The notes: generated from the letters alone by a model not told the origin. DNA of 13,926 bases from Pirellulales bacterium (GCA_025924495.1 JAICIG010000199.1:1-13926), one strand, 5' to 3'; counted from the stretch's first letter, positions 1 to 8,527 are shown. Numbers and translations: made by a program.

Positions 1-158
1 AGGTCGCGGCTACTGACGACGACGCTGGCTCCTGCCTCGGCCAGTGCCCGGCTCAGCGCCGAGCCCAAATATCCGGTCGCGCCAGAGATTAGCGCGGTCT
101 TGCCCCCGAGATCGAAAAGTTGCTGGACCGTCGGCTCATCGGCAAAAGGGGAACTCAT
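1..158 (-). CDS. SDR-family NAD(P)-dependent oxidoreductase, N-terminal fragment
   Basis: The first 52 codons of a minus-strand gene that runs off the left edge. It starts at an ATG whose complement occupies 156-158. The translation opens with MSSPFADEP, then QQLFDLGGKTALISGATGYL followed by GSALSRALAEAGASVVVSSR. This is the first beta strand, glycine-rich turn (TGYLGSA, matching the short-chain dehydrogenase TGxxxGxG-type cofactor loop) and first helix of a Rossmann fold, ending in the second strand with a basic residue after the SR. The family oxidises or reduces hydroxyl/keto groups with NAD(P); the substrate cannot be told because the catalytic YxxxK part lies outside the window. No strong ribosome site precedes the ATG. 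It lies downstream of, and in the same direction as, the AraC-type regulator, separated by 162 bases and a terminator-like hairpin. Fold assignment is firm; specificity is unknown. Confidence 0.85.
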   Translation of the reverse strand, partial: MSSPFADEPTVQQLFDLGGKTALISGATGYLGSALSRALAEAGASVVVSSRD

Positions 159-268
159 TGTAGATGGCACTCATTGCTCGTGGCAGGTTAAGCGTTTTCG
201 ACCTGGCGGAATGACGCACATGGGTTCGTTTAAGGCGGCGTCATTGTACCGCACGACGTGGCCGGCAC

Positions 269-286
269 AAAAAGCGAGAGGCTCGC
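269..286 (-). terminator. Rho-independent terminator-like hairpin after the AraC-family gene
   Basis: Read on the minus strand this is GCGAG-CCT-CTCGC followed by TTTTT. It forms a five-pair GC-rich stem with a three-base loop and a U tract, and begins 35 bases past the regulator's stop codon. It would end the regulator transcript before the SDR gene, which would then need its own promoter in 159-268. The stem is short, so efficiency is uncertain. Confidence 0.5.
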
Positions 287-320
287 ACTGATTACGAGCG
301 CTCGCTGAGGCAAGTGCAGC

Positions 321-1253
321 TTAGGCCGACGGGTCGCGCGCTTGGCGATAGGCAGTGGGGCTTTCGCCCGCGTGCCTGAGAAAGGCGCGGCTGAAATACG
401 AAGGGCTGGAAAAGCCGAGCTGCTGACTGACTTGTTCTACGCTCAGCGACAGATCGTTAAGCAGCCGCTTGGCTTGCCAGATCTTCAATTGATTGAAGTA
501 GGCGATGATTCCACAACCAAAAGCGGTGCGAAAGGTCTCTTTCGCGCGCGTCGGGCTCATGCCGGCCTCGCGCGCAATCTGTCCAAGATTCAGCCGATCG
601 CGAACGCGAGCGAGCAGCAGCCGACGGATCTGTTGAGCGGCGTCCCGATCGGCGCCCGCCGCCTCAGTCTCGCCTGCCAAACGATCCTTGACTTGGCCGA
701 GCAGGGTCAACAAGGCGCCGGCCAAGGAGAGCGATTCACGCGGTTGTTCTGCAGTGAGATGATCGGCGGCGAACCAAAACGAGTGATGTAATTCCGGGTC
801 GCCCGACGTCGCGAAGCGGTGCAGGCCGATTACGCGAGCCTGGAGTTCGCGGCAACAACGCTCGACTCCTGCGCCCGCAGGCCAGCGGCCAGGATGCGCC
901 GTGTCCAGCAGCAAGCCGAGAGTCGCAGCAGTATGCCGGCCGTCGTTTCGCCACGAATGGCGATAACCGGCGCCGATCAGGTAAAACACGCCGGTCTCCA
1001 GCGGAAAATCTCCCTGCAAAGTGCAAAGCGTGAGCGGTCCTTGCAGACAGCCGTGCAAGGCAATGCACGGATGGCTGTGCGGCTGCGTCAATGTTGCGGC
1101 CGGAAAATGGCCAGAGGCAAAATGCAGAAAGGGCCGCGGAGTCGGACGCAGGTATGCCAGATAGCTGCGATCCTCCAGGTTCGGCGAGCTGGTGGTTGAT
1201 TCAGATCGCGACGACTGATCATCCGGCTGGCGAGATCGCGACGGCTTGCTCAT
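321..1253 (-). CDS. AraC/XylS-family transcriptional regulator with cupin-type sensor domain
   Basis: A 310-residue regulator from the chosen ATG at 1253. The frame stays open to a GTG at 1325 (334 residues), but neither start has a clear ribosome site and the extra residues look like disordered leader. Residues 1-29 are Ser/Arg-rich. Residues ~30-135 look like an AraC-type cupin sensor: PHSHPCIALHG supplies histidines on a beta strand, followed by GVFYLIGAGYRHSW. The C-terminal ~95 residues hold two helix-turn-helix units. The first contains LNLGQIAREAGMSPTRAKET. The second ends in the classic AraC signature GFSSPSYFSRAFLRHAGESP-TAYR. AraC proteins usually activate an adjacent or divergent catabolic operon on binding a small ligand. 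This gene is divergent from the DUF1549 gene at 1528, making the core cluster its most likely target. The ligand is unknown. Confidence 0.92.
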   Translation of the reverse strand: MSKPSRSRQPDDQSSRSESTTSSPNLEDRSYLAYLRPTPRPFLHFASGHFPAATLTQPHSHPCIALHGCLQGPLTLCTLQGDFPLETGVFYLIGAGYRHSWRNDGRHTAATLGLLLDTAHPGRWPAGAGVERCCRELQARVIGLHRFATSGDPELHHSFWFAADHLTAEQPRESLSLAGALLTLLGQVKDRLAGETEAAGADRDAAQQIRRLLLARVRDRLNLGQIAREAGMSPTRAKETFRTAFGCGIIAYFNQLKIWQAKRLLNDLSLSVEQVSQQLGFSSPSYFSRAFLRHAGESPTAYRQARDPSA

Positions 1254-1382
1254 GGTCTTGTGAGGAGATGATTGCAACGCCTGGTGCTTGATTTCGGTCT
1301 GCTTATTTCCTGCCTGCTCGAGCACAGACTAGCTGTCGCGATTCGCCAAGGAAAGATGAAAACCACAGGCCAGGCCGCCCGT

Positions 1383-1402
1383 CCGAATTGGAAAGAATTC
1401 GG
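1383..1402. promoter_or_regulatory. 20-base dyad in the divergent intergenic region
   Basis: CCGAATTGGAAAGAATTCGG has perfect 7-base inverted arms (CCGAATT / AATTCGG) around a 6-base spacer. It sits between the divergent AraC-type gene and the first cytochrome gene, 125 bases upstream of the ATG at 1528. A dyad with the same geometry and 16/20 identical bases is found at 12479-12498. It may be an operator for a dimeric regulator or a member of a dispersed palindrome family. AraC proteins more often bind direct repeats, so binding by the neighbouring regulator is not assured. No convincing -35/-10 pair could be picked out around it. Confidence 0.4.
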
Positions 1403-1517
1403 GCCGACTGTGCATGGTCGTCACGCGGCGGGCCGGTTAGGCTAAAGTCAATCGGCGTAGACGCCCGTAGTGTCGCCTGGCTGTCACCATGCTGAAAATC
1501 CAGTCGAGTTTTCATCC

Positions 1518-1522
1518 AGAGG
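1518..1522 (+). promoter_or_regulatory. Ribosome binding site (AGAGG) deciding the start of the first cytochrome gene
   Basis: AGAGG lies five bases before the ATG at 1528. The upstream in-frame ATG at 1489 has no purine-rich sequence in front of it, so 1528 is preferred. Confidence 0.55.
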
Positions 1523-1527
1523 CTGCG

Positions 1528-4500
1528 ATGGACGGCAGGCTTGGACTGCTGATCACGAACCTCATCGCCCTGGCCGCGGTTGCGGCCAGTTCGTTGACGG
1601 TCGCTGCCGCCAGAGCCGGGGAGGATCCTGCGCCCTCTTCCGCGCCGGCTCCGTCATTTGAAACCGACATCCAGCCGCTCTTGCGTAGGAGCTGTTCGCG
1701 TTGCCACGGCGAGAAAAACCGCAAGGCCGATCTCGACGTGGGCGCCGCCGCCACGTTGAAAAAAGGGGGAGAGTCGGGGCCAGCCATTGTGCCGGGGAAG
1801 CCCGAGGAAAGCTTGCTCTATGAGAAAATCCACGAAGGCGCGATGCCGCCCGATGAGAAAGATCGTCTGAGCGATGCAGAAATCGCGCTGATACGGCGCT
1901 GGATCGTCGGGGGCGCGAAATCGAACGCGGCCGACGCCCCCCAGTCCGCCGACGAATTGGCGGCAACCGTCACTCAGCACGATGTAATTCCAATCCTGCT
2001 GCGGCACTGCACTGTTTGCCACGGCTTGCATCGGCAAGAAGCCGGGCTCGACTTGCGCACCAAGGCGTCGCTGCTGAAAGGGGGCAAGTCAGGGCCTGCA
2101 ATCGTGACAGGCAAACCCGCTGAGAGCCTGCTCGTGCAGAAGATCCGCGCTGGCCAGATGCCGCCGAACGAGCGCCTGGTGGAGGCCAGCGTCAAGCCGA
2201 TCGAAAAGGGCGAGGCCGAGTTGATCGAAAAGTGGATCGCAGCGGGCGCCCCTGAAGCCGCCATTGCTCCCGATGTCGCCACGACCGATCTCGATCCTTT
2301 GGTCACCGACAAGGATCGCGATTTCTGGGCCTTTCGGCCGCCGCAGGCCGCCGCAGTCCCCGCCGTCGAGCGAGTCGCCCAGGTGCGCAACCCGATCGAC
2401 GCCTTTCTGCTCGCCAAACTCGAGCGAAAGGGTCTTGCGCTTTCGCCCGAGGCGGACCGCAGTACGCTTGTGCGGCGGGCCAGCTTCGATCTGACCGGCC
2501 TGCCTCCCGAGCCAGCCGAAGTCGAGGCGTTCTTGGGCGATACGGCGCCCGATGCTTATGAGCAAATGATCGACCGTCTGCTTGCTTCGCCGCGATACGG
2601 TGAGCGCTGGGGCCGCTTCTGGCTCGATCTGGCGGGTTATGCCGACTCGGAAGGCAAACGCGAGCAGGATTTGCCACGGCCTTATGCGTGGCGATATCGC
2701 GATTATGTGATTCGTGCGCTCAATGCCGATAAGCCGTACGACCGCTTTCTGCTCGAACAACTTGCCGGCGATGAATTGGCCGACTATGAGCATGTACCCA
2801 AAATCACGGCCGAGATCTGCGACAACCTGACGGCAACCGCCTTTTTGAAGATGGCGCCCGATGCCACGTGGGCCAATATCACCGGCTATCTCCCCGACCG
2901 TCTCGAAGTGATCGCCGACGAAATCGACGTGCTCGGCTCGGCGGTGATGGGGTTAACGCTGAAGTGCGCGCGTTGTCACAGCCACAAATTCGATCCCCTG
3001 CCCCAGCGCGATTACTACCGATTGCTCGATGTCTTCAAAGGCGCCTACGACGAGCACAATTGGCTCAAGCCCGACGTGCGACCGGGCATCGGGCCGGTCA
3101 GCCAGGATGCGCTGGGGGGCCGGCATCTTCCCTATGTGACGAGCGCCGAACGCCTTGCGTGGCAGGAGCACAACGCCCGAGTTGAAAGCGAGCTCCAATT
3201 GCTGCGCTCGGCGCTCGACCAAAAAGAGCAGGCGTTCGCTGCCATGCATTTTGAAAAGCGGCTTGCCGAATTGCCCGAAGTGTTGCGTGCCGACGTACGA
3301 ACCGCGCTGTCGACTGCGGCCGACAAGCGAGATGTGGTGCAGCGCTATCTGGCCGAGAAGTTCGAGAAGCAGTTGCGGCCCGGCCGCGACGGCCTGAAGG
3401 CGGCCGACGCATCGTTCAAGAAAGAAGTCGAGGAGGCCGAAGCCAAAATCAAATTGCTCGAAGCACAGCGTCAACCGGAACCGAGAATTCAGGCGCTGTG
3501 GGATCGGGGAAATCCGTCGCCCACTTATATCTACCGCCGCGGCAATCCGCTTACTCCAGGTCGCCTGGTCGGGCCCGGCGTCCCCTCTGTGCTCTCCGAC
3601 GGCAAAACACCGTTTGTCGTCGAGCCCCCTTGGCCAGGCGCCAAATCCACAGGCCGTCGGCTGGCGTTTGCCCGATGGCTCGTGCGGCCCGACCATCCAT
3701 TAACCGCGAGAGTGATGGTCAACCGGATCTGGAAGCATCATTTCGGAACCGGCATCGTCAAATCGCTAGCGAACTTCGGCAAGGCGGGTGAGGCGCCGAC
3801 TCATCCCGAATTGCTCGACTGGCTGGCCATCGAGTTTGTGCGGCGCGGCTGGAGTCTCAAGGCTATGCACCGGCTGATGATGACCAGCGCTGCGTACCGG
3901 CAGAGTTCCTTGGTTGCGACGGAGCACGAATCGCTCGATCCGGACAATTCGCTTTATTCTCGCATGCCGCTGGTCCGTCTCGACGCCGAATCGCTCTACG
4001 ACGCAATGTTGGCCGTCGCCGCGAAGCTCGACGAAACCAGGTTTGGACCAGCCGATCCCATCGATTCGCGCGCGGATGGCCTTGTCACTCCCATCGCAAC
4101 GCCGCGAGGCTGGCGCCGCATGATCTACGTTGAGCAGACCAGGAAACGGCTACCGACACATTTGGAGAACTTCGATTATCCACAGATGAATCCTAACTGC
4201 ATCGAGCGACGAGATTCAACCGTCGCCACTCAGGCGCTCGAGCTGATGAATAACGGCATGGTGCACGAACTGGCCCAAAGCTTCGCCGCTCGCATTCTGC
4301 GAGAGGCGGGCGACGATCGGACCAGGCAGATTGAACGAGCCTATCTCGTGGCGCTAGGGCGGGCGCCCAGCGAGGAGGAACAGCGTACGGCGGCGGATGG
4401 TTTGGCTCGGCTGACTGCACAGTGGGCTCGACAGCAAGGCGCAGCCGCCCAGCCCACGGCAGGCGAAGCTTCGCGCTGCGCAGTGGCGACCTTCTGTCAC

Positions 4501-4539
4501 GCCATGCTCAACTCGGCGGCCTTCTTATATGTGGACTGA
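1528..4539 (+). CDS. PSCyt1-DUF1549-DUF1553 planctomycete cytochrome protein with tandem heme domains
   Basis: About 1003 residues from ATG 1528; an in-frame ATG at 1489 would add 13 but lacks a ribosome site. Residues 1-30 are a Sec signal (hydrophobic [15 protein letters not shown], likely cleavage after AAARA), so the protein is exported. Two PSCyt1 domains follow in tandem, CSRCH at ~56-60 and CTVCH at ~161-165. Each is followed by a Lys/Gly-GGxSGPAIV-GKPxESLL stretch and an MPP whose Met could be the second heme ligand. DUF1549 spans ~270-495 ([30 protein letters not shown]) and ends in a third heme-type motif, [12 protein letters not shown] charged helical, probably coiled-coil segment occupies ~545-650. 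DUF1553 runs from ~705 to the end ([30 protein letters not shown], and a C-terminal FLYVD). The family is abundant in planctomycetes and no member's reaction is known to me; heme-dependent electron transfer or oxidation outside the cytoplasm is inferred. It forms a unit with the DUF1501 gene 11 bases downstream. Confidence 0.95.
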   Translation: MDGRLGLLITNLIALAAVAASSLTVAAARAGEDPAPSSAPAPSFETDIQPLLRRSCSRCHGEKNRKADLDVGAAATLKKGGESGPAIVPGKPEESLLYEKIHEGAMPPDEKDRLSDAEIALIRRWIVGGAKSNAADAPQSADELAATVTQHDVIPILLRHCTVCHGLHRQEAGLDLRTKASLLKGGKSGPAIVTGKPAESLLVQKIRAGQMPPNERLVEASVKPIEKGEAELIEKWIAAGAPEAAIAPDVATTDLDPLVTDKDRDFWAFRPPQAAAVPAVERVAQVRNPIDAFLLAKLERKGLALSPEADRSTLVRRASFDLTGLPPEPAEVEAFLGDTAPDAYEQMIDRLLASPRYGERWGRFWLDLAGYADSEGKREQDLPRPYAWRYRDYVIRALNADKPYDRFLLEQLAGDELADYEHVPKITAEICDNLTATAFLKMAPDATWANITGYLPDRLEVIADEIDVLGSAVMGLTLKCARCHSHKFDPLPQRDYYRLLDVFKGAYDEHNWLKPDVRPGIGPVSQDALGGRHLPYVTSAERLAWQEHNARVESELQLLRSALDQKEQAFAAMHFEKRLAELPEVLRADVRTALSTAADKRDVVQRYLAEKFEKQLRPGRDGLKAADASFKKEVEEAEAKIKLLEAQRQPEPRIQALWDRGNPSPTYIYRRGNPLTPGRLVGPGVPSVLSDGKTPFVVEPPWPGAKSTGRRLAFARWLVRPDHPLTARVMVNRIWKHHFGTGIVKSLANFGKAGEAPTHPELLDWLAIEFVRRGWSLKAMHRLMMTSAAYRQSSLVATEHESLDPDNSLYSRMPLVRLDAESLYDAMLAVAAKLDETRFGPADPIDSRADGLVTPIATPRGWRRMIYVEQTRKRLPTHLENFDYPQMNPNCIERRDSTVATQALELMNNGMVHELAQSFAARILREAGDDRTRQIERAYLVALGRAPSEEEQRTAADGLARLTAQWARQQGAAAQPTAGEASRCAVATFCHAMLNSAAFLYVD

Positions 4540-4550
4540 GAAACGAAACC

Positions 4551-6035
4551 ATGCGAAAGTTTCGGACTGAAGATGCCGCAAGCACGCCGCTGACCGAACG
4601 TCGGAATTTTCTTCGGCGCGCCGCGGGCGGTATTTACGGCGCGGCGTTGAGCTGGTTGCTTGGGCAGGAAATCGGCGGCAACGCGAGGCTGTGGGCCGCC
4701 GATGCGGCGAACAAGCCGCCGCTGGATTTCAAACCGCGGCCGCCTCACTTCGCGCCGCGCGCGACCTCGGTGATCCATCTGTTCATGAATGGCGGCCCCA
4801 GCCAGATGGACCTGTTCGATCCGAAGCCCACGCTCGATAAGCATCATGGCGAAGCGTACTTCGACAAGATCGCCGGCGAGGTTGAAAGCCCGCAGAGCGC
4901 GGGCGCCCTGATGCGCAGCCCCTTCAAATTCGCCCAGCACGGCAAATGCGGAATGTGGGTCTCCGACGTGCTGCCGCACCTGGCCGAACGCGTCGACGAC
5001 ATCGCGCTGATCCGCTCGATGTACACGACGAACCTGACGCACGAACCGGCCGTCTACCTGATTCAAAGCGGCAAGATGGCTCCGGGCAGGCCGACGCTCG
5101 GCTCGTGGGTCGTGTATGGCCTAGGGAGCGAAAACCAGAACTTGCCAGCATATGTGGTGCTCGACGACCCGCTGGGCCTGCCCGTCAACGGCGTTGAGAA
5201 CTGGCAGGCCGGCTTTTTGCCTCCGGTGTTCCAAGGCACCCGTTTCCGCTCCACCGGCTCGCCAGTGCTAAACCTGCGTCCTGATGTCGAACAGCCCGCC
5301 GCCATTGTCGAAACCGAGCGCGAGCTGCTGCGCAATTTGGATCTCCACCACAAAGAGCGGCGGCCTGGCCAGCCGAATCTTGATGCACGGATTGCCAGCT
5401 ACGAGTTAGCCGCTCGCATGCAGTTGGCGGCAACCGACGCTTTGGATATTTCTCAGGAACCGGCGGCAATTCAAGAGGCGTATGGCGTGGGACGCGCGCC
5501 GACCGACTCTTACGCCCGTCGCTGCCTGATTGCACGACGCCTGGTCGAACGCGGCGTACGCTTCGTGCAGCTTTATATCAACGGCCAGATCTGGGACAAC
5601 CACACGGGATTGGCGACCGACCTGAAAGCCGCTTGCGATCGCACCGACCGGCCGATCGCCGCGCTCTTGGCCGATCTCAAGCAGCGCGGACTGTTCGACA
5701 CCACGTTGGTCGTATGGGGCGGCGAGTTCGGCCGATTGCCGATCGCCCAACTGCCGGCAGACAAGGACGAGCGCAAGGCCGGCCGCGATCACAACAAGAA
5801 CGCCTTCTGCACCTGGATGGCCGGCGCGGGAATCAAAGGGGGCACAGTTTACGGCAGCACCGACGAGATCGGGCTCGCATCCGTCGAGAACCGGGTGAGC
5901 GTGCCCGACTGGCATGCCACCATTCTGCACTTGCTCGGCATGAGTCACGAACAACTCTTTGTCGAACTAAATGGCCTGAAAGAGAAACTCACCGGCGTGG
6001 AAGAAGCGCGGGTGGTCGGAGAAATCCTCGCGTGA
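4551..6035 (+). CDS. DUF1501 family protein with Tat signal (first copy)
   Basis: 494 residues from ATG 4551, 11 bases after the preceding stop. The frame is open upstream to 4422, but that part overlaps the cytochrome gene and would bury the signal peptide. Residues 16-38 carry a twin-arginine signal (TERRNFLRRAAGG then a hydrophobic stretch), implying export folded, perhaps with a metal. The body matches DUF1501, a relative of the alkaline phosphatase/sulfatase superfamily. It shows VIHLFMNGGPSQMDLFDPKP near 74-93, a SENQNLPAYVVLDDP strand, IWDNHTG at 347-353, WGGEFGR at ~389-395 and GRDHN at 411-415. The Asp/His/Glu residues in the last three could bind metal by analogy with that superfamily. 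The reaction is not established. Genes of this family regularly follow PSCyt1-DUF1549-DUF1553 genes in planctomycetes, and the two products presumably act together in the periplasm. Confidence 0.93.
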   Translation: MRKFRTEDAASTPLTERRNFLRRAAGGIYGAALSWLLGQEIGGNARLWAADAANKPPLDFKPRPPHFAPRATSVIHLFMNGGPSQMDLFDPKPTLDKHHGEAYFDKIAGEVESPQSAGALMRSPFKFAQHGKCGMWVSDVLPHLAERVDDIALIRSMYTTNLTHEPAVYLIQSGKMAPGRPTLGSWVVYGLGSENQNLPAYVVLDDPLGLPVNGVENWQAGFLPPVFQGTRFRSTGSPVLNLRPDVEQPAAIVETERELLRNLDLHHKERRPGQPNLDARIASYELAARMQLAATDALDISQEPAAIQEAYGVGRAPTDSYARRCLIARRLVERGVRFVQLYINGQIWDNHTGLATDLKAACDRTDRPIAALLADLKQRGLFDTTLVVWGGEFGRLPIAQLPADKDERKAGRDHNKNAFCTWMAGAGIKGGTVYGSTDEIGLASVENRVSVPDWHATILHLLGMSHEQLFVELNGLKEKLTGVEEARVVGEILA

Positions 6036-6120
6036 TGCGAGAGACGAGACACAATGCTTTTGGCAAAGTTGTCACTCGGACAAATCAAGCACACAGGGAA
6101 GTCGGCAGACGCGTTAACCA

Positions 6121-6126
6121 AAAGGA
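6121..6126 (+). promoter_or_regulatory. Ribosome binding site (AAAGGA) of the PAL-like gene
   Basis: AAAGGA is six bases before the ATG at 6133. It favours that ATG over the adjoining in-frame TTG at 6130, from which the site would be only three bases away. Confidence 0.6.
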
Positions 6127-6132
6127 CGCTTG

Positions 6133-7149
6133 ATGGAAACTTTAGAAACCTCTGAATCAATCGTTGCCCCGGCAGGCATGCGAGCGTTCGGCTACGAAGC
6201 CGACGACCGCTGGGCCCAATTGCCGCCTGGCTGGACGTGGACCGAGGTCGCGGCCGTAGCGTGCGACAGCCAGGACCGCGTCTATGTTTTTAACCGGGGC
6301 GAACATCCCCTGATGGTCTTCGCTCCGGACGGCTCGTTTTTGCACGCTTGGGGCGAAGGCTTGTTCGTTAGACCCCATGGAGTCTTTATCGGCCCGGACG
6401 ATGCGGTTTACTGCACCGACGATCTCGATCATACCGTCCGCAAATTCTCGCCCGAAGGCAAGCTGCTCCTGACGCTGGGTACAAGCGGCAAACCTTCCGA
6501 TACAGGCGCCACGAGCGTTGATTATCGCACGATCCGCCGCGCTGGAGCGCCGTTTCATTACCCGACGAACCTGGCGCTCTCGCCAGCGGGCGAAATATAC
6601 GTTGCCGATGGCTATGGCAATGCGCGCATCCACAAGTTTGCGCCGGACGGACGGCTGCTGTTTTCCTGGGGCGAACCAGGCAGCGGTCGGGGGGAATTTC
6701 ACGTTCCGCATGGCATTGCCGTCGACCGCCAAGACACGGTGTATGTTGCTGACCGCGAAAACAGTCGGCTGCAATTGTTCACGCCGGAAGGAAAATTTCT
6801 GACCGAGTGGACCGATGTCGCGCGTCCCTGTCAGGTAGTTATCGACGGGGCAGGAGATGTGTACGTGGCGGAGCTCGGTTTTCGCGCGGGCATGTGGCCC
6901 GGCACGAAAGCGCCTTCGGCGGACGCTCCCGGCGGACGCGTGAGCGTGTTCGATCGACAAGGCCGCTTGCGCGCGCGTTGGGGCGGAGGCGACAATCCCT
7001 GTGCTCCCGGCGACTTTTTTGCGCCGCACGATATCTGCGTCGATTCGCAAAACAACATCTACGTCGCCGAGGTAGTCATGTCGGCCGGCGGCAACCGGGG
7101 CCTCGTCTCGCCGGATTGCCATACTTTGCAGAAGTTTATTCGGCAGTAA
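6133..7149 (+). CDS. NHL-repeat six-bladed propeller, peptidyl-alpha-hydroxyglycine amidating lyase (PAL)-like
   Basis: 338 residues with no signal peptide, so probably cytoplasmic. The whole chain consists of NHL-type blades with repeated IYVADGYGNARIHKFAPDGR-like units. Against the lyase half of animal peptidylglycine alpha-amidating monooxygenase (recalled from memory), it keeps nearly all active-site positions. Zn-ligand histidines are in RPHG (H82), VPHG (H193) and APHD (H299). The catalytic Tyr is in DGYGN (Y161), arginines are in FNRGEH (R55) and ADREN (R208), and Asp300 follows the third His. The Met two residues before the third zinc His of the animal enzyme is Ala297 here. PAL cleaves a carbinolamide (N-CH(OH)-COOH) to an amide plus glyoxylate. 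No partner copper monooxygenase is encoded in the window, so the substrate is unknown. The gene is 97 bases after the DUF1501 gene and 107 before the dehydrogenase. A purely structural NHL protein is the alternative, but the conserved residues argue for an enzyme. Confidence 0.88.
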   Translation: METLETSESIVAPAGMRAFGYEADDRWAQLPPGWTWTEVAAVACDSQDRVYVFNRGEHPLMVFAPDGSFLHAWGEGLFVRPHGVFIGPDDAVYCTDDLDHTVRKFSPEGKLLLTLGTSGKPSDTGATSVDYRTIRRAGAPFHYPTNLALSPAGEIYVADGYGNARIHKFAPDGRLLFSWGEPGSGRGEFHVPHGIAVDRQDTVYVADRENSRLQLFTPEGKFLTEWTDVARPCQVVIDGAGDVYVAELGFRAGMWPGTKAPSADAPGGRVSVFDRQGRLRARWGGGDNPCAPGDFFAPHDICVDSQNNIYVAEVVMSAGGNRGLVSPDCHTLQKFIRQ

Positions 7150-7256
7150 CACGCCGACAAATTGCGCGAGTGCGCTCGACTGCGGCCAGTTCCGCACGCG
7201 CAAGTCCTTGAGCATCCAACCAACGCCTGAAATCCTGCCGTTCGGAGAAGCAATAC

Positions 7257-8348
7257 ATGAAAGCCTGGCGATTCCACGCCTTTAATGATATGCGATTGGA
7301 CGACGTGCCTGCCCCTGCGTGCCGGCCGGGTCATGTCGTGGCCCAACCGCTGTGCGTGCAGCCAAGCGTGACCGAGGCGCAATTGGCGCGCGGCATCCCT
7401 ACGTTGGCCTACGATCGCGTAAAACGGCGGCTGGAAACCGAAGCGCCGTTGCAACTCTTCGGCCACGAATTTTGCGCCCGGATCGTCGAGACGGGACCTG
7501 GCGTTACGCGATTTCGCCCTGGCGATCGGGTAGCGGCGCGAGCCAAGTTACCGTGCGGAGATTGTTCTCTCTGTCGCAGTGAAAGAAGCGACCTCTGCCG
7601 CCGAGGGCCGGTCATTGGTTTCGACCTGCCCGGCTGTTTCGCCGAACTAGCGTCGCTGCCGGAGATCGCACTGGTCAAAGTCGACGACGCAATTTCCGAT
7701 AGCGAGGCCGCCTGCCTGCAATCGCTCAGCGACAGCGTCGCGGCGGCCGAGACGGCCCAGCTAAAAATGGGCGATACGGTAGCCATTTTTGGCCAAGGCA
7801 GCATGGGCATGGAGTGCCTGCAAATCGCCCGGCAGAGCGGCGCGGGCATGCTGATTACCGTCGATGTTCGCGAGGAAGCTTGCCGACTCTCTCGCGAACT
7901 CGGCGCCGATCATGCCTTGAACGCCCGTAGTTGCGACGTCGTAGCCGCCATTCGCGATCTCACCGAGGGCAATGGCGCTGACGTTGTGTTCGAGTGCGCG
8001 GGCGGCAGCCCGAAGCAAGGGCTCGCCGGACATCAGACGCTCTTGCAGGCCATCGATTCCGTTCGCTCCGGCGGCAAGATCGTCGGCGTGTCTTGGTTCG
8101 GCGGCCCGCTGGAACTGAATATCGACCTGCTCCGCGAGCGCAGCCTTCGCTACCTGTTTCCCGACATCAGCACGCAAGCCCACCTGGAACATACCGTGCG
8201 GCTCGTCTCCTCGGGCCGCGTGCGATTGGCGCCGACCATCACGCACGTGCTCTCGGGCATGGAGTCGGTCCCCGAGGCCTTCGAGATTACGGCCAACAAA
8301 GGGCAATACAAGGCTATCAACCCGGCGCAAGTCATGATGCAGGGTTGA
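7257..8348 (+). CDS. Zinc-type medium-chain dehydrogenase/reductase (MDR) with altered catalytic site
   Basis: 363 residues. The ATG is preceded by GGAG nine bases upstream. The N-terminal GroES-like half has GHEF (His70, Glu71) of the catalytic site and a complete structural-zinc lobe, CGDCSLCRSERSDLC (Cys100, 103, 106, 114). Residues ~160-300 are the Rossmann half with GQGSMG at 179-184 and an Asp at the end of the next strand (TVDVREEA), which suggests NAD rather than NADP. The position that normally holds the first catalytic zinc Cys (the ICGTD motif) reads PSVTE, i.e. Ser37, so zinc binding or chemistry may differ. Family members oxidise alcohols or polyols, or reduce aldehydes. It could process the aldehyde or hydroxy product of the lyase encoded upstream; that link is inferred from position only. 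It probably shares a transcript with the PAL-like gene and is followed by a terminator-like hairpin. Confidence 0.9.
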   Translation: MKAWRFHAFNDMRLDDVPAPACRPGHVVAQPLCVQPSVTEAQLARGIPTLAYDRVKRRLETEAPLQLFGHEFCARIVETGPGVTRFRPGDRVAARAKLPCGDCSLCRSERSDLCRRGPVIGFDLPGCFAELASLPEIALVKVDDAISDSEAACLQSLSDSVAAAETAQLKMGDTVAIFGQGSMGMECLQIARQSGAGMLITVDVREEACRLSRELGADHALNARSCDVVAAIRDLTEGNGADVVFECAGGSPKQGLAGHQTLLQAIDSVRSGGKIVGVSWFGGPLELNIDLLRERSLRYLFPDISTQAHLEHTVRLVSSGRVRLAPTITHVLSGMESVPEAFEITANKGQYKAINPAQVMMQG

Positions 8349-8404
8349 GAGGAGTTCGCCGCTCGTGCTTTCTTGGCCTGCTGGACGTTTGTATTTGGGT
8401 TAAC

Positions 8405-8426
8405 AAGCGTTGCGCCGGCGCTTTTT
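8405..8426 (+). terminator. Terminator-like hairpin after the MDR gene
   Basis: AAGCG and CGCTT form five pairs around a nine-base GC-rich loop and run directly into TTTTT, 57 bases past the dehydrogenase stop. This suggests that transcription of the first four plus-strand genes may end here, at least partly, and that the second cytochrome/DUF1501 pair has its own promoter between 8427 and 8511. The short stem makes this tentative. The gap 8349-8527 shows no convincing gene. Confidence 0.35.
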
Positions 8427-8527
8427 CTCGCGCGTTCGCCAATTTGGCCCCGGTTTCGCCCGTCGCCGCGGCAAGGTATCTTGGATCGTGCTCCCAAAAA
8501 GTGCCTTAGGCGAGGAACTGTCGTTTC

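Noticed and set aside
100..291. A 63-codon plus-strand open frame at the left edge
   Set aside because: It overlaps the N-terminus of the SDR gene on the other strand, and its translation has no recognisable features.
1489..1527. An earlier ATG for the first cytochrome gene
   Set aside because: It has no ribosome site, and the 13 extra residues precede an otherwise normal signal peptide. AGAGG five bases before 1528 fits better.
4422..4550. A 5' extension of the first DUF1501 gene
   Set aside because: The extension overlaps the end of the cytochrome gene by over 100 bases and would place 43 unrelated residues before a textbook twin-arginine signal.
6157..7215. A 352-codon open frame antisense to the PAL-like gene
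   Set aside because: Its translation is Arg/Ala-rich without a recognisable domain, while the opposite strand has an unbroken, motif-complete propeller. Long antisense frames are expected at this GC content.
8349..8527. A possible small protein in the gap before the second cytochrome gene (open frame 8373-8582)
   Set aside because: It overlaps the start of the cytochrome gene in another frame, has no ribosome site, and codes for no recognisable motif.
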